Shown here in pieces: positions 1 to 6,050 of a stretch of DNA of 6,150 nt; positions within the stretch are counted from its first letter, which is position 1, and every line of letters begins with the position of its first letter. This DNA comes from Methylobacteriaceae bacterium (lineage in GTDB: Bacteria; Pseudomonadota; Alphaproteobacteria; Rhizobiales; Beijerinckiaceae). Location: the NCBI GenBank assembly GCA_019247255.1, contig JAFAPJ010000638.1, forward strand, positions 1-6,150. Reading direction: 5' to 3'. The position numbers and the translations under genes were made by a program. The notes under the pieces were generated by a model, which did no database searches, was not told where the DNA came from, and worked only from the letters and a program-made list of their open reading frames with translations.

Positions 1-347
1 TCGAGGAGATCCTCGAGCTCGTCCGCGACCGGCTGCGCAACGCCGGCTTCGCGGCCCAGGCCGGTCGCCGCGTCGTGCTGACGGGGGGCGCGAGCCAGCT
101 CGTCGGCCTTCCCGAGATCGCCCGCCGGGTGCTCGGGGGCGAGGTCAGGATCGGTCGCCCGCTCGGCGTCAAGGGCCTGCCCGACGCCGCCAAGGGGCCG
201 GCGTTCTCGGCCGCGATCGGGCTCCTGGTCTACCCGCAGGTCGCGCATGTGGAGCATTTCGAGCCGAAGGGCTCGGGGCTGCTCGCGGGGGCGGCGGGCG
301 ACGGCTACTTCGCCCGGATGGGCCGATGGATCCGAGAGAGTTTCTGA
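1..347 (+). CDS. ftsA: Cell division protein FtsA, C-terminal part (5' end outside window)
   Basis: FtsA is the actin-like ATPase that anchors FtsZ filaments to the inner membrane and recruits later divisome proteins. Only the last 114 residues plus the stop (TGA, 345-347) are visible; codons are in phase from base 3 and the gene began upstream. The frame reads [11 protein letters not shown], then [13 protein letters not shown] (codons from about 72), the second phosphate/adenosine-binding motif of actin-like ATPases, then [12 protein letters not shown] and [17 protein letters not shown], all typical of alphaproteobacterial FtsA. The tail [14 protein letters not shown] alternates aromatic/hydrophobic and basic residues, as expected for the amphipathic membrane-targeting helix. 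ftsZ follows 61 bases later on the same strand, the usual dcw order. GTG at 75 lies inside the ATP-binding motif and is not a start. Identity is nearly certain from motif and position. Confidence 0.96.
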   Translation, partial: EEILELVRDRLRNAGFAAQAGRRVVLTGGASQLVGLPEIARRVLGGEVRIGRPLGVKGLPDAAKGPAFSAAIGLLVYPQVAHVEHFEPKGSGLLAGAAGDGYFARMGRWIRESF

Positions 348-350
348 ACC

Positions 351-370
351 CCGTCCGCGCGAGCGGGCGG
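351..370 (+). other. GNRA-capped hairpin between ftsA and ftsZ
   Basis: Bases 351-358 pair with 363-370, giving an 8-bp stem (7 Watson-Crick pairs and one G-U wobble at 354/367) closed by a GCGA tetraloop at 359-362, a GNRA sequence. No T-run follows, so it is not a normal intrinsic terminator. It begins 4 bases after the ftsA stop and ends 24 bases before the ftsZ Shine-Dalgarno. It could stabilise or mark processing of the ftsZ mRNA 5' side; that role is inference. Confidence 0.45.
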
Positions 371-394
371 CACGCAACGGGGCCGCGAGAGGCT

Positions 395-401
395 GGAGAG
401 G
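395..401 (+). promoter_or_regulatory. Ribosome binding site of ftsZ
   Basis: GGAGAGG lies 7 bases before the ATG at 409. It selects this ATG over upstream in-frame codons, such as ATG at 247, which sit inside ftsA coding sequence and are not followed by FtsZ-like residues. Confidence 0.7.
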
Positions 402-408
402 GCACACG

Positions 409-2088
409 ATGATCAACCTGCAAGCCCCGGATATCCGGGAACTGAAGCCTCGCATCACCGTCTTCGGGGTCGGCGGCGCGGGCGGCAACGCCGTCAACAA
501 CATGATCGCGTCGGGGCTGCAGGGCTGCGAGTTCTGCTGCGCGAACACCGACGCCCAGGCGCTCACCTCCTCGCGCTGCGAACGCATCATCCAGATGGGC
601 GTCGGCGTCACGCAGGGGCTCGGCGCCGGGTCGCAGCCCGAGATCGGCCGGGCGGCGGCCGAGGAGGTGCTCGACGAGATCCGCGACCAGCTCTCGGGCG
701 CGCACATGGCCCTCATCACGGCCGGCATGGGCGGCGGCACGGGCACGGGCGCCGCACCCGTGATCGCGCGGGCGGCCCGGGAGATGGGGATCCTCACGGT
801 CGGCGTCGTGACGAAGCCCTTCCAGTTCGAGGGCGCGCGCCGCATGCGCGTCGCCGAGTCGGGCGTGAACGAGCTGCAGCAATGCGTCGACACGCTGATC
901 GTGATCCCGAACCAGAACCTGTTCCGGGTCGCGAACGAGAAGACGACCTTCGCGGACGCCTTCGCGATGGCCGACCAGGTTCTCTATTCGGGCGTCGCCT
1001 GCATCACCGACCTGATGGTCAAGGAAGGGCTCATCAACCTCGATTTCGCCGACGTCCGGGCCATCATGCGGGGCATGGGCAAGGCCATGATGGGCACGGG
1101 CGAGGCCTCGGGCGAGAAGCGCGCCAACCGCGCCGCTGAGGCCGCGATCGCGAACCCGCTCCTCGACGACGTGTCGATGAAGGGCGCCCGCGGGCTCCTC
1201 ATCTCCATCACGGGCGGCCGCGACCTCACGCTCTACGAGCTCGACGAGGCCGCGACCCGGATCCGCGAGGAGGTCGATTCGGAGGCGAACATCATCCTGG
1301 GCGCCACCTTCGACGAGACGATGGAGGGGACGATCCGGGTGTCGGTCGTGGCGACCGGCATCGACCAGCCCGCGATCGCCGAGGCACCGCTCTCGACGAC
1401 CGAGCAGAGGATCGCCGAGGTGGCCGAGCGGCTGAGGGCCGAGGCGCGCGCCCGCGCCGCCGTTCCGCCCGTCACGTCGCTCGCTCCCGTCCGGACGGCG
1501 ATGCCCGACCCGACCCCGGCCGCGCGCGCGGCCGAGATCGTGGCCCAGGCCGCGATGGCCGAGCCTGCTCCGCCGGCTCCGGTCGCCCATGAAGACGTCG
1601 TGCTGACCCAGACCCAGCCGCGGGCCGCGAGCTTCGAGCCGCTTCCGGCTGCCGAGCCTGCCGCTCCGGCAGTGTCGGAGGCGCCGGCCGCGCCGTTCAT
1701 CCCGCCCGCGCCCGAGCGCGTGCTGCGTCCGACCCGGATGCCGCGGGTCGACGAGCTGCCCGTGCCGGCCCAGAAGCAGCTCCGGGCCGCGCGCGGCGAG
1801 GAGGCGGCCCCGGGCGAGAAGATGAACCTGCTCCGCCGCCTCGCGACCGTCGGCTTCGGCAGGCGGGACGACGCCTCGACCGCTCCGGCCGAGCCCGCCA
1901 TCGCGGCCCCGGCGCCGGTCCGGCAGCTGCCCTTCCCGCCTCAGACCGATGCGAAGCGGGCGCCCGCCGCGCCGTCCTTCCGGCCGGCGCAGGGCAACCT
2001 CGACGGACAGGGCCGAGTGTTGCCGGCTCGCAACGTGGATGATGACCAGCTCGAGATCCCTGCGTTCCTGCGACGCCACTCGAACTAA
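409..2088 (+). CDS. ftsZ: Cell division GTPase FtsZ (long-linker alphaproteobacterial form)
   Basis: FtsZ is the tubulin-like GTPase that polymerises into the cytoplasmic Z-ring and organises septal wall synthesis. The 559-residue product begins [20 protein letters not shown]. The GTP-binding tubulin signature GGGTGTG is at residues 108-114, and the T7 synergy loop NLDFAD (210-215) supplies the catalytic Asp212 and Asp215. The GTPase and C-terminal core ends near residue 318 (RVSVVATGI). An Ala/Pro-rich disordered linker of about 220 residues follows, with one basic/hydrophobic island, [16 protein letters not shown] (471-486). The conserved tail [13 protein letters not shown] (544-556) is the FtsA-binding peptide. 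Many proteobacterial FtsZ are near 380-400 residues; the long linker is usual in alphaproteobacteria. Residues 40-57 are unusually rich in Cys. The start is set by the ribosome binding site at 395-401 and the family N-terminus. A terminator follows at 2112. All key residues are intact. Confidence 0.98.
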   Translation: MINLQAPDIRELKPRITVFGVGGAGGNAVNNMIASGLQGCEFCCANTDAQALTSSRCERIIQMGVGVTQGLGAGSQPEIGRAAAEEVLDEIRDQLSGAHMALITAGMGGGTGTGAAPVIARAAREMGILTVGVVTKPFQFEGARRMRVAESGVNELQQCVDTLIVIPNQNLFRVANEKTTFADAFAMADQVLYSGVACITDLMVKEGLINLDFADVRAIMRGMGKAMMGTGEASGEKRANRAAEAAIANPLLDDVSMKGARGLLISITGGRDLTLYELDEAATRIREEVDSEANIILGATFDETMEGTIRVSVVATGIDQPAIAEAPLSTTEQRIAEVAERLRAEARARAAVPPVTSLAPVRTAMPDPTPAARAAEIVAQAAMAEPAPPAPVAHEDVVLTQTQPRAASFEPLPAAEPAAPAVSEAPAAPFIPPAPERVLRPTRMPRVDELPVPAQKQLRAARGEEAAPGEKMNLLRRLATVGFGRRDDASTAPAEPAIAAPAPVRQLPFPPQTDAKRAPAAPSFRPAQGNLDGQGRVLPARNVDDDQLEIPAFLRRHSN

Positions 2089-2111
2089 CGCTTGCAAGAA
2101 ACTGACGTTCA

Positions 2112-2148
2112 ACGACCCGGGTCGGCGACCCGGGTCGTCTCATTTTAT
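2112..2148 (+). terminator. Intrinsic terminator after ftsZ built from a duplicated palindrome
   Basis: The 12-base sequence CGACCCGGGTCG occurs twice, at 2113-2124 and 2126-2137, separated by a single G. Each copy is its own reverse complement, so the copies also pair with each other. With the flanking A2112/T2138 pair this gives about 12 bp of GC-rich stem over a 3-base loop. A T-rich stretch (TCTCATTTTAT, 2138-2148) follows. It lies 23 bases past the ftsZ stop and probably ends the ftsA-ftsZ transcript, separating it from lpxC. Confidence 0.85.
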
Positions 2149-2154
2149 CGGGCT

Positions 2155-2204
2155 TTGTAACACTCGGTAAGAAACCGTGATTTGGCGGCTTACGGGTCGG
2201 TAAC
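2155..2204. repeat. Three phased GTAA direct repeats upstream of lpxC
   Basis: TTGTAAC (2155-2161), CGGTAA (2165-2170) and CGGTAAC (2198-2204) share a GTAA core at 2157, 2167 and 2200. The starts are 10 and 33 bases apart, about one and three helical turns, so all would face the same side of the DNA. The first two lie upstream of the proposed -35 and the third sits inside the -35/-10 spacer. This resembles an operator layout, but no binding protein can be named. The spacing of the first pair (N6) does not fit the CtrA consensus TTAA-N7-TTAA. Confidence 0.35.
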
Positions 2205-2210
2205 TATGGT
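2182..2210 (+). promoter_or_regulatory. Candidate sigma-70-type promoter for lpxC-bamD-recN
   Basis: TTGGCG (2182-2187; 4 of 6 matches to TTGACA) and TATGGT (2205-2210; 4 of 6 to TATAAT) are separated by exactly 17 bases. They lie between the ftsZ terminator and lpxC, where a new promoter is required. Transcription would start near 2217, giving a leader of roughly 128 nt. An alternative -35-like TTGTAA at 2155 has no good -10 partner. The call rests on consensus matching and position only. Confidence 0.5.
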
Positions 2211-2224
2211 CCGGCTCTATCGAG

Positions 2225-2267
2225 TCCGGAAACGGCGCCGCGGCATTCGATAAGGCGCCGATCCGGA
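2225..2267 (+). promoter_or_regulatory. Imperfect hairpin in the lpxC leader
   Basis: The outer arms TCCGGA (2225-2230 and 2262-2267) pair over 6 bp, and the inner arms CGGCGCC/GGCGCCG (2233-2239 and 2254-2260) pair over 7 bp. They are joined by a 2x1 internal loop and closed by a 14-base loop (2240-2253). If transcription starts near 2217, this structure is close to the 5' end of the mRNA. No T-run follows, so it is more likely a stability or regulatory element than a terminator. Function is not evident from sequence. Confidence 0.4.
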
Positions 2268-2333
2268 GGGGACATCAACGGGCGAGATAAACCAGGTGAG
2301 CGGGCGGATTCGCGCGCCGGATTTGCTCGGCCC

Positions 2334-2342
2334 GAGGTGATC
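2334..2342 (+). promoter_or_regulatory. Extended Shine-Dalgarno of lpxC
   Basis: GAGGTGATC is perfectly complementary over 9 bases to the 16S rRNA 3' end (GATCACCTC). The GAGG core is 7 bases before the ATG at 2345. This is stronger than the sites in front of ftsZ, bamD and recN, and it fixes the lpxC start. Confidence 0.75.
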
Positions 2343-2344
2343 GA

Positions 2345-3289
2345 ATGAAGCAAACACAGCAGGCCACGCTCGCCGCACCGATCTCCATCTCAGGGGTCGG
2401 GGTTCATTCCGGCAAGGTGGTCAATCTTCACCTCCACCCGGCGCAAGCCAATCATGGCATCGTCTTTCTGCGCACCGGCCTCTCGGGCGATAGCCTGATC
2501 GAGGCCAATTTCGGGTCGGTCACGGCGACGGAGCTCTGCACGGTCGTGGGCGACGCCGAGACGGGCGCCGTCGCGACGATCGAGCACCTGATGTCGGCCT
2601 TCAGCGGCCTGGGCGTCGACAATGCGCTCGTCGAGATCGACGGGCCCGAACTGCCCATCATGGACGGGAGCGCTGCGGCCTTCGTGGACGCGATCGACGA
2701 GGTCGGGCTCGCGATGAGCCGGGTCGCCCGCACCCATCTGAAGGTGCTGCGGCCCGTGCGTGTGGAGCGCGGCATCGCCTCGGCCGAGCTTTCGCCAAAT
2801 CCGCGAGGTCTGCGCCTCGACATCGAGATCGACTTCCAGAACCCGATCATCGGGCGTCAGCGCAAGGTCGCGGACCTGTCGCCCACGCTCTACCGGCGCG
2901 AGATCGCTCGGGCCCGGACCTTCGGCTTCATCGGGGACGTGGAACGCCTCTGGAAGGCCGGTTTCGCGCTCGGCGCTTCTCTCGACAACACGGTCGCGGT
3001 CGGCGAGGGCCGGATCGTCAATCCTGAAGGGCTGCGCTTCGCCGACGAGTTCGTCCGCCATAAGATGCTGGACGCGGTGGGCGATCTCGCTCTCGCCGGG
3101 ATGCCGATCCTCGGTACCTACCGGAGCTATTGCGGCGGCCATCGCCTCAATGTCGCCGTCTTGGAGGCGCTGTTCGCCGATCGCGCGAACTATGCCGTCG
3201 TGGACGGCAGCGCTCCTCGTCGCGGGACGGGCTACGCGGAGATCGGTAACGGCATTGCCGTGCCGGCCTTCTCGCCGGACGTTCACTGA
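2345..3289 (+). CDS. lpxC: UDP-3-O-acyl-N-acetylglucosamine deacetylase LpxC
   Basis: LpxC is the cytoplasmic Zn-dependent amidase that removes the N-acetyl group from UDP-3-O-acyl-GlcNAc, the committed step of lipid A synthesis. The product is 314 residues (E. coli about 305). The N-terminus TLAAPISISGVGVHSG is the family opening. Catalytic and metal residues are in place: Glu80-His81 (TIEHLMSA), His239 and Asp243 (RHKMLD), and His266 (GGHRLN). MDGSA (106-110), FQNPIIGRQ (164-172, near the hydrophobic passage region) and ARTFGF (189-194) are further hallmarks. The C-terminus ends SPDVH and lacks the hydrophobic LA-type tail used for FtsH degradation of the enterobacterial enzyme, so turnover control probably differs. 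It has its own promoter region after the ftsZ terminator and is followed 104 bases later by bamD. Confidence 0.98.
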   Translation: MKQTQQATLAAPISISGVGVHSGKVVNLHLHPAQANHGIVFLRTGLSGDSLIEANFGSVTATELCTVVGDAETGAVATIEHLMSAFSGLGVDNALVEIDGPELPIMDGSAAAFVDAIDEVGLAMSRVARTHLKVLRPVRVERGIASAELSPNPRGLRLDIEIDFQNPIIGRQRKVADLSPTLYRREIARARTFGFIGDVERLWKAGFALGASLDNTVAVGEGRIVNPEGLRFADEFVRHKMLDAVGDLALAGMPILGTYRSYCGGHRLNVAVLEALFADRANYAVVDGSAPRRGTGYAEIGNGIAVPAFSPDVH

Positions 3290-3302
3290 GCCGCGAAGCG
3301 GC
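3290..3302 (+). other. Small stem-loop just after the lpxC stop
   Basis: GCCGC (3290-3294) pairs with GCGGC (3298-3302) across a GAA loop, starting at the base after the lpxC TGA. No T-run follows. The rest of the 104-base gap to bamD (3303-3393) shows no convincing promoter or terminator, so lpxC and bamD are probably cotranscribed. Such a short GC stem may well be chance at this base composition. Confidence 0.25.
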
Positions 3303-3393
3303 CGCCGGACGTCGAGCCCGGAGCGCGAGGGACGAGCGGCTGGCCGTCGCCGCATCGGGCGGGACGAGCCGGCGAACCGGGGGCAAGGGATCG

Positions 3394-4290
3394 ATGGTGC
3401 GGGATAAGATGGCGCTTGAGCTTGGCGCGAAGGGGCTCGTGCGGGCCGTCGTGATCGGGGCGTCCCTCGTAGCGCTGGGCGGTTGCGATACGCTCGCCTC
3501 GCTCAACCCGTTCGACACCACCGAAAAGTACACGATGAAGATCGAGCCGGACGTGCCGGCCGAGCAGATCTACGATCAGGGCCTGAACCGGCTCAAGGAT
3601 CGCGACCACGAGGGCGCGTCGAAGCGCTTCTCGCAGCTCAGCAAGAACTACCCCTATTCGGAATGGGCCCGGCGTGGGCTCATCATGGAAGCCTTCTCGA
3701 ATTACGAGGCGCAGAAGTGGGAGGATGCGATCACCGCGTCCAAGAGCTATCTTTCGAAGTACCCGAATAGCAAGGACGCCGCCTACGCCCAGTATCTGAT
3801 GGCGATGTCCAACTTCAATCAGATCCCGGACGTGACGCGCGACCAGGAACGGTCGGAGAAGGCGCTCGCGGCGCTCGAAGAGCTCGTCCAGAAGTTCCCC
3901 AAATCGGAATACGTGTCGGACGCGCGCCAGCGCATGCAGGTCGCCAAGGACCAGCTCGCCGGCCGCGAGATGGAGGTCGGCCGCTACTATCTCGAGAAGC
4001 GCAACTTCCCGGCCGCGATCAACCGCTTCCGCGTCGTGGTCGCGAAGTATCAGACGACCCGGCATGTCGAGGAGGCGCTGGAGCGCCTGACCGAAGCCTA
4101 CATGGCGCTCGGCCTGACGGGCGAGGCGCAGAACGCGGCCGCGGTTCTCGGCCACAACTTCCCGGACAGCGTCTGGTACAAGGACGCCTACGCGCTCCTG
4201 AAGTCCGGCGGGCTCGAGCCGCGCGAGGATGCCGATTCGGCGATCAGCCGCGCCTTCAAGGGGCTTCGCGCCTTCGCGCTCGGCGAGTAA
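3394..4290 (+). CDS. bamD: Outer membrane assembly lipoprotein BamD (ComL/YfiO family)
   Basis: BamD is the essential TPR lipoprotein of the BAM complex; anchored to the inner face of the outer membrane, it helps BamA recruit and fold outer-membrane beta-barrel proteins. The 298-residue product has an N-terminal lipoprotein signal: basic n-region, hydrophobic stretch LVRAVVIGASLVALGG (15-30) and lipobox Cys31 (LGGC). Mature TPR-like repeats run from about residue 55 to 260, including AEQIYDQGLNRLKDRDHEGA, YPYSEWARRGLIMEAFSNY and VGRYYLEKRNFPAAINRF, all typical of the family. ATG 3394 follows AAGGGA (3385-3390); ATG 3409 (Met6), preceded by GCGGGA, is an alternative that leaves the signal intact and removes an acidic residue. 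It lies in a lipid A/outer-membrane/repair unit, with recN 12 bases downstream in the same frame. Identity is confident; the exact start is less so. Confidence 0.95.
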   Translation: MVRDKMALELGAKGLVRAVVIGASLVALGGCDTLASLNPFDTTEKYTMKIEPDVPAEQIYDQGLNRLKDRDHEGASKRFSQLSKNYPYSEWARRGLIMEAFSNYEAQKWEDAITASKSYLSKYPNSKDAAYAQYLMAMSNFNQIPDVTRDQERSEKALAALEELVQKFPKSEYVSDARQRMQVAKDQLAGREMEVGRYYLEKRNFPAAINRFRVVVAKYQTTRHVEEALERLTEAYMALGLTGEAQNAAAVLGHNFPDSVWYKDAYALLKSGGLEPREDADSAISRAFKGLRAFALGE

Positions 4291-4302
4291 GCTCGGCTCC
4301 GC

Positions 4303-5973
4303 ATGCTGGCGGAGCTGCTGATCCGGGACATCGTCCTCATTGACCGGCTGGCGATCCGCTTCCCGGCGGGTCTTAGCGTGCTGACGGGCGAGACGGGCGC
4401 CGGCAAGTCGATCCTCCTCGACGCGGTAGCGCTCGCACTCGGCGCCCGCGGCGACGGCTCGCTCGTGCGGCACGGCGAGGCTCAGGGGCAGGTCACGGCG
4501 ACCTTCGACCTGCCGCTCGATCATCCGGCCAGGGCGGCGGCAGCCGCGGCCGAGATCGACACGGCGGGCGACCTCATCCTGCGTCGCGTCCAGTTCACGG
4601 ACGGGCGGACCCGGGCGTTCGTCAACGACCAGCCGGTGAGCGTCCAAGCCCTCAAGGCGATCGGGGCGAGCCTCGTCGAGATTCACGGCCAGCATGACGA
4701 CCGCGCGCTGACCGACCCCGCGAGCCACCGCGCGATCCTCGACGCCTATGGGGGGCTCCAGCCGCTCGCCCGTGAGGTAGCCGAAAGGTCGCGAGCCCTG
4801 AAGGCGCTCGCGGCCGAGCTCGCTGCGCACGAGAGCCGGGTCGAGGCGGCTCGGCGGGAGGCCGAATACCTCGCCCACGCGGTCGAGGAGCTCGGCGAGC
4901 TCGCGCCGACGGCGGGCGAGGAGGCGGCGCTCGCCGAGCGCCGCCAGGTGCTGATGCAGGGCGAGAAGATCGCGGCCGATCTGGCGGATGCGGTCGAGGC
5001 TGTGGCAGGCCCGTCCTCGGCCGTGCCGAGTCTCTCCGCCGCGATCCGCAAGCTCGAGCGGCGTTCGGCCCAGCTCGGCGATCTCCTGACCCCGGCCATC
5101 CAGGCGCTCGACGCGGTGCTCGTCGCTTACGACGACGCCCAGGCGGCGCTCGACGCCGCGGTGGCGGCTGCGGCGCATGATCCGGGCGAGCTCGAGCGGA
5201 CGGAGGATCGCCTGTTCAAACTGCGGGCCGCCTCGCGGAAGTTCGGCGTGGCGCCGGACGAGCTCGGCGCCCTGCGCGACCGCTTCGCGGGCGAGCTCGC
5301 CGCCATCGAGGCCGGGGAGGAGCGCGCGACCGGGCTTCGCCGCGAGCGGGACCGGGCCGAGGCCGCCTATGTCGAAGCCGCACGCCGGCTGTCGGCCGCG
5401 CGGGTCGAGACGGCGGACCGGCTGGGCGAGGCGGTCGGGGCAGAGCTCGCGCCCCTGAAACTCGAGCGGGCGCGCTTCTCGGCCCGGATCGAGACGGACC
5501 CGGCCTCGCGCGATCCGGCCGGGCTCGACCGGGTCGAGTTCTGGGCGCAGACCAATCCCGGCACGCGGCCGGGCCCGCTCATGAAGGTCGCGTCCGGCGG
5601 CGAGCTGTCCCGCTTCATGCTGGCCCTGAAGGTCGTGCTCGCCGACCGTGGCTCCGCGCCGACGCTCGTCTTCGACGAGATAGACACGGGCGTCGGCGGG
5701 GCTGTCTCGGACGCGATCGGCCAGCGCCTCGCGCGGCTCGCCGAGCGCGTGCAGGTCATGGCCGTGACCCACGCCCCGCAGGTCGCGGCTCGCGCGGCGA
5801 GCCACTTTCTCATCGCGAAGGAGCCGCTGCCCGGCACGGACCGGGTCGTGACGCGCGTGACCGGTCTCGACCTGACCCCGCGCCGCGAGGAGATCGCCCG
5901 CATGCTGGCGGGCGCCGAGATCACCGAAGAGGCGCGCAGGGCCGCGGAGCGGTTGATCCGGCAGGCGGCGTAG
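4303..5973 (+). CDS. recN: DNA repair protein RecN (SMC-like ATPase)
   Basis: RecN is a cohesin/SMC-like ATPase acting in RecA-dependent double-strand-break repair, thought to bind single-strand ends and keep DNA partners together. The product is 556 residues, the normal length. Residues 1-30 (MLAELLIRDIVLIDRLAIRF...) match the family start. Walker A is GETGAGKS at 29-36, the Q-loop region is EIHGQHDD at 126-133, the ABC signature ASGGELSR at 430-437, Walker B LVFDEIDTGVGG at 455-466, and the H-loop THAPQVAA at 489-496. Between about 155 and 400 lies an Ala/Glu/Arg-rich coiled coil interrupted near the middle. The start lies 12 bases after the bamD stop and has no clear Shine-Dalgarno, suggesting translational coupling to bamD. 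I see no alphaproteobacterial LexA box (GTTC-N7-GTTC or GAAC-N7-GAAC) nearby, so direct SOS control is not evident here. Fully intact. Confidence 0.97.
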   Translation: MLAELLIRDIVLIDRLAIRFPAGLSVLTGETGAGKSILLDAVALALGARGDGSLVRHGEAQGQVTATFDLPLDHPARAAAAAAEIDTAGDLILRRVQFTDGRTRAFVNDQPVSVQALKAIGASLVEIHGQHDDRALTDPASHRAILDAYGGLQPLAREVAERSRALKALAAELAAHESRVEAARREAEYLAHAVEELGELAPTAGEEAALAERRQVLMQGEKIAADLADAVEAVAGPSSAVPSLSAAIRKLERRSAQLGDLLTPAIQALDAVLVAYDDAQAALDAAVAAAAHDPGELERTEDRLFKLRAASRKFGVAPDELGALRDRFAGELAAIEAGEERATGLRRERDRAEAAYVEAARRLSAARVETADRLGEAVGAELAPLKLERARFSARIETDPASRDPAGLDRVEFWAQTNPGTRPGPLMKVASGGELSRFMLALKVVLADRGSAPTLVFDEIDTGVGGAVSDAIGQRLARLAERVQVMAVTHAPQVAARAASHFLIAKEPLPGTDRVVTRVTGLDLTPRREEIARMLAGAEITEEARRAAERLIRQAA

Positions 5974-5995
5974 GCAAGCGGCCCCAACGTCCCTC

Positions 5996-6029
5996 ATTCC
6001 GGGGCGCCGCGCAGCGGCGAGCCCGGAAT
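5996..6029. repeat. REP-like intergenic palindrome after recN
   Basis: This 34-base imperfect palindrome has outer arms ATTCCGGG (5996-6003) and CCCGGAAT (6022-6029), inner arms CGCCGC (6005-6010) and GCGGCG (6014-6019), a GCA loop (6011-6013), and a 1x2 internal loop between the two stems. It begins 22 bases past the recN stop. Elements with ATTCCGGG...CCCGGAATCCAT ends are, from memory, scattered in many copies through Hyphomicrobiales genomes. It lacks a T-run but could also act as a 3' mRNA stabiliser for recN. Only one copy is visible here, so repetitiveness cannot be shown from this window. Confidence 0.6.
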
Positions 6030-6050
6030 CCATAACCCCAGGCCTGCCGA

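Noticed and set aside
247..408. A longer ftsZ starting at ATG 247
   Set aside because: The extra 54 residues overlap the ftsA coding end, do not resemble FtsZ, and the ATG at 409 has a good ribosome binding site and the family N-terminus.
1658..1672. A perfect 6-bp hairpin (CTGCCG-CTC-CGGCAG) inside the ftsZ linker
   Set aside because: It lies in Ala/Pro codons of very high G+C, where short hairpins arise often; there is no T-run and no sign of selection apart from coding.
169..2112. A 647-codon minus-strand open frame opposite ftsA and ftsZ
   Set aside because: The same reason: Arg/Gly/His-rich translation with no domain, wholly explained by codon bias of ftsZ on the other strand.
2155..2170. 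A possible CtrA site (paired TAA-type half-sites)
   Set aside because: The half-sites are GTAA rather than TTAA and are separated by 6 rather than 7 bases, so the consensus is not met.
2206..2253. A 15-codon Arg-rich mini-ORF (MVRLYRVRKRRRGIR) upstream of lpxC, considered as a leader peptide
   Set aside because: Its ATG falls inside the best -10 element (TATGGT, 2205-2210), so it would not be transcribed from that promoter, and it has no Shine-Dalgarno. It would be worth reviving only if transcription starts upstream of 2200.
2390..3355. A 321-codon minus-strand open frame opposite lpxC
   Set aside because: It is a shadow of lpxC with no family-like motif and no ribosome binding site.
3370..3393. 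GAAC before bamD as half of a LexA box
   Set aside because: No second GAAC follows at the required 7-base spacing.
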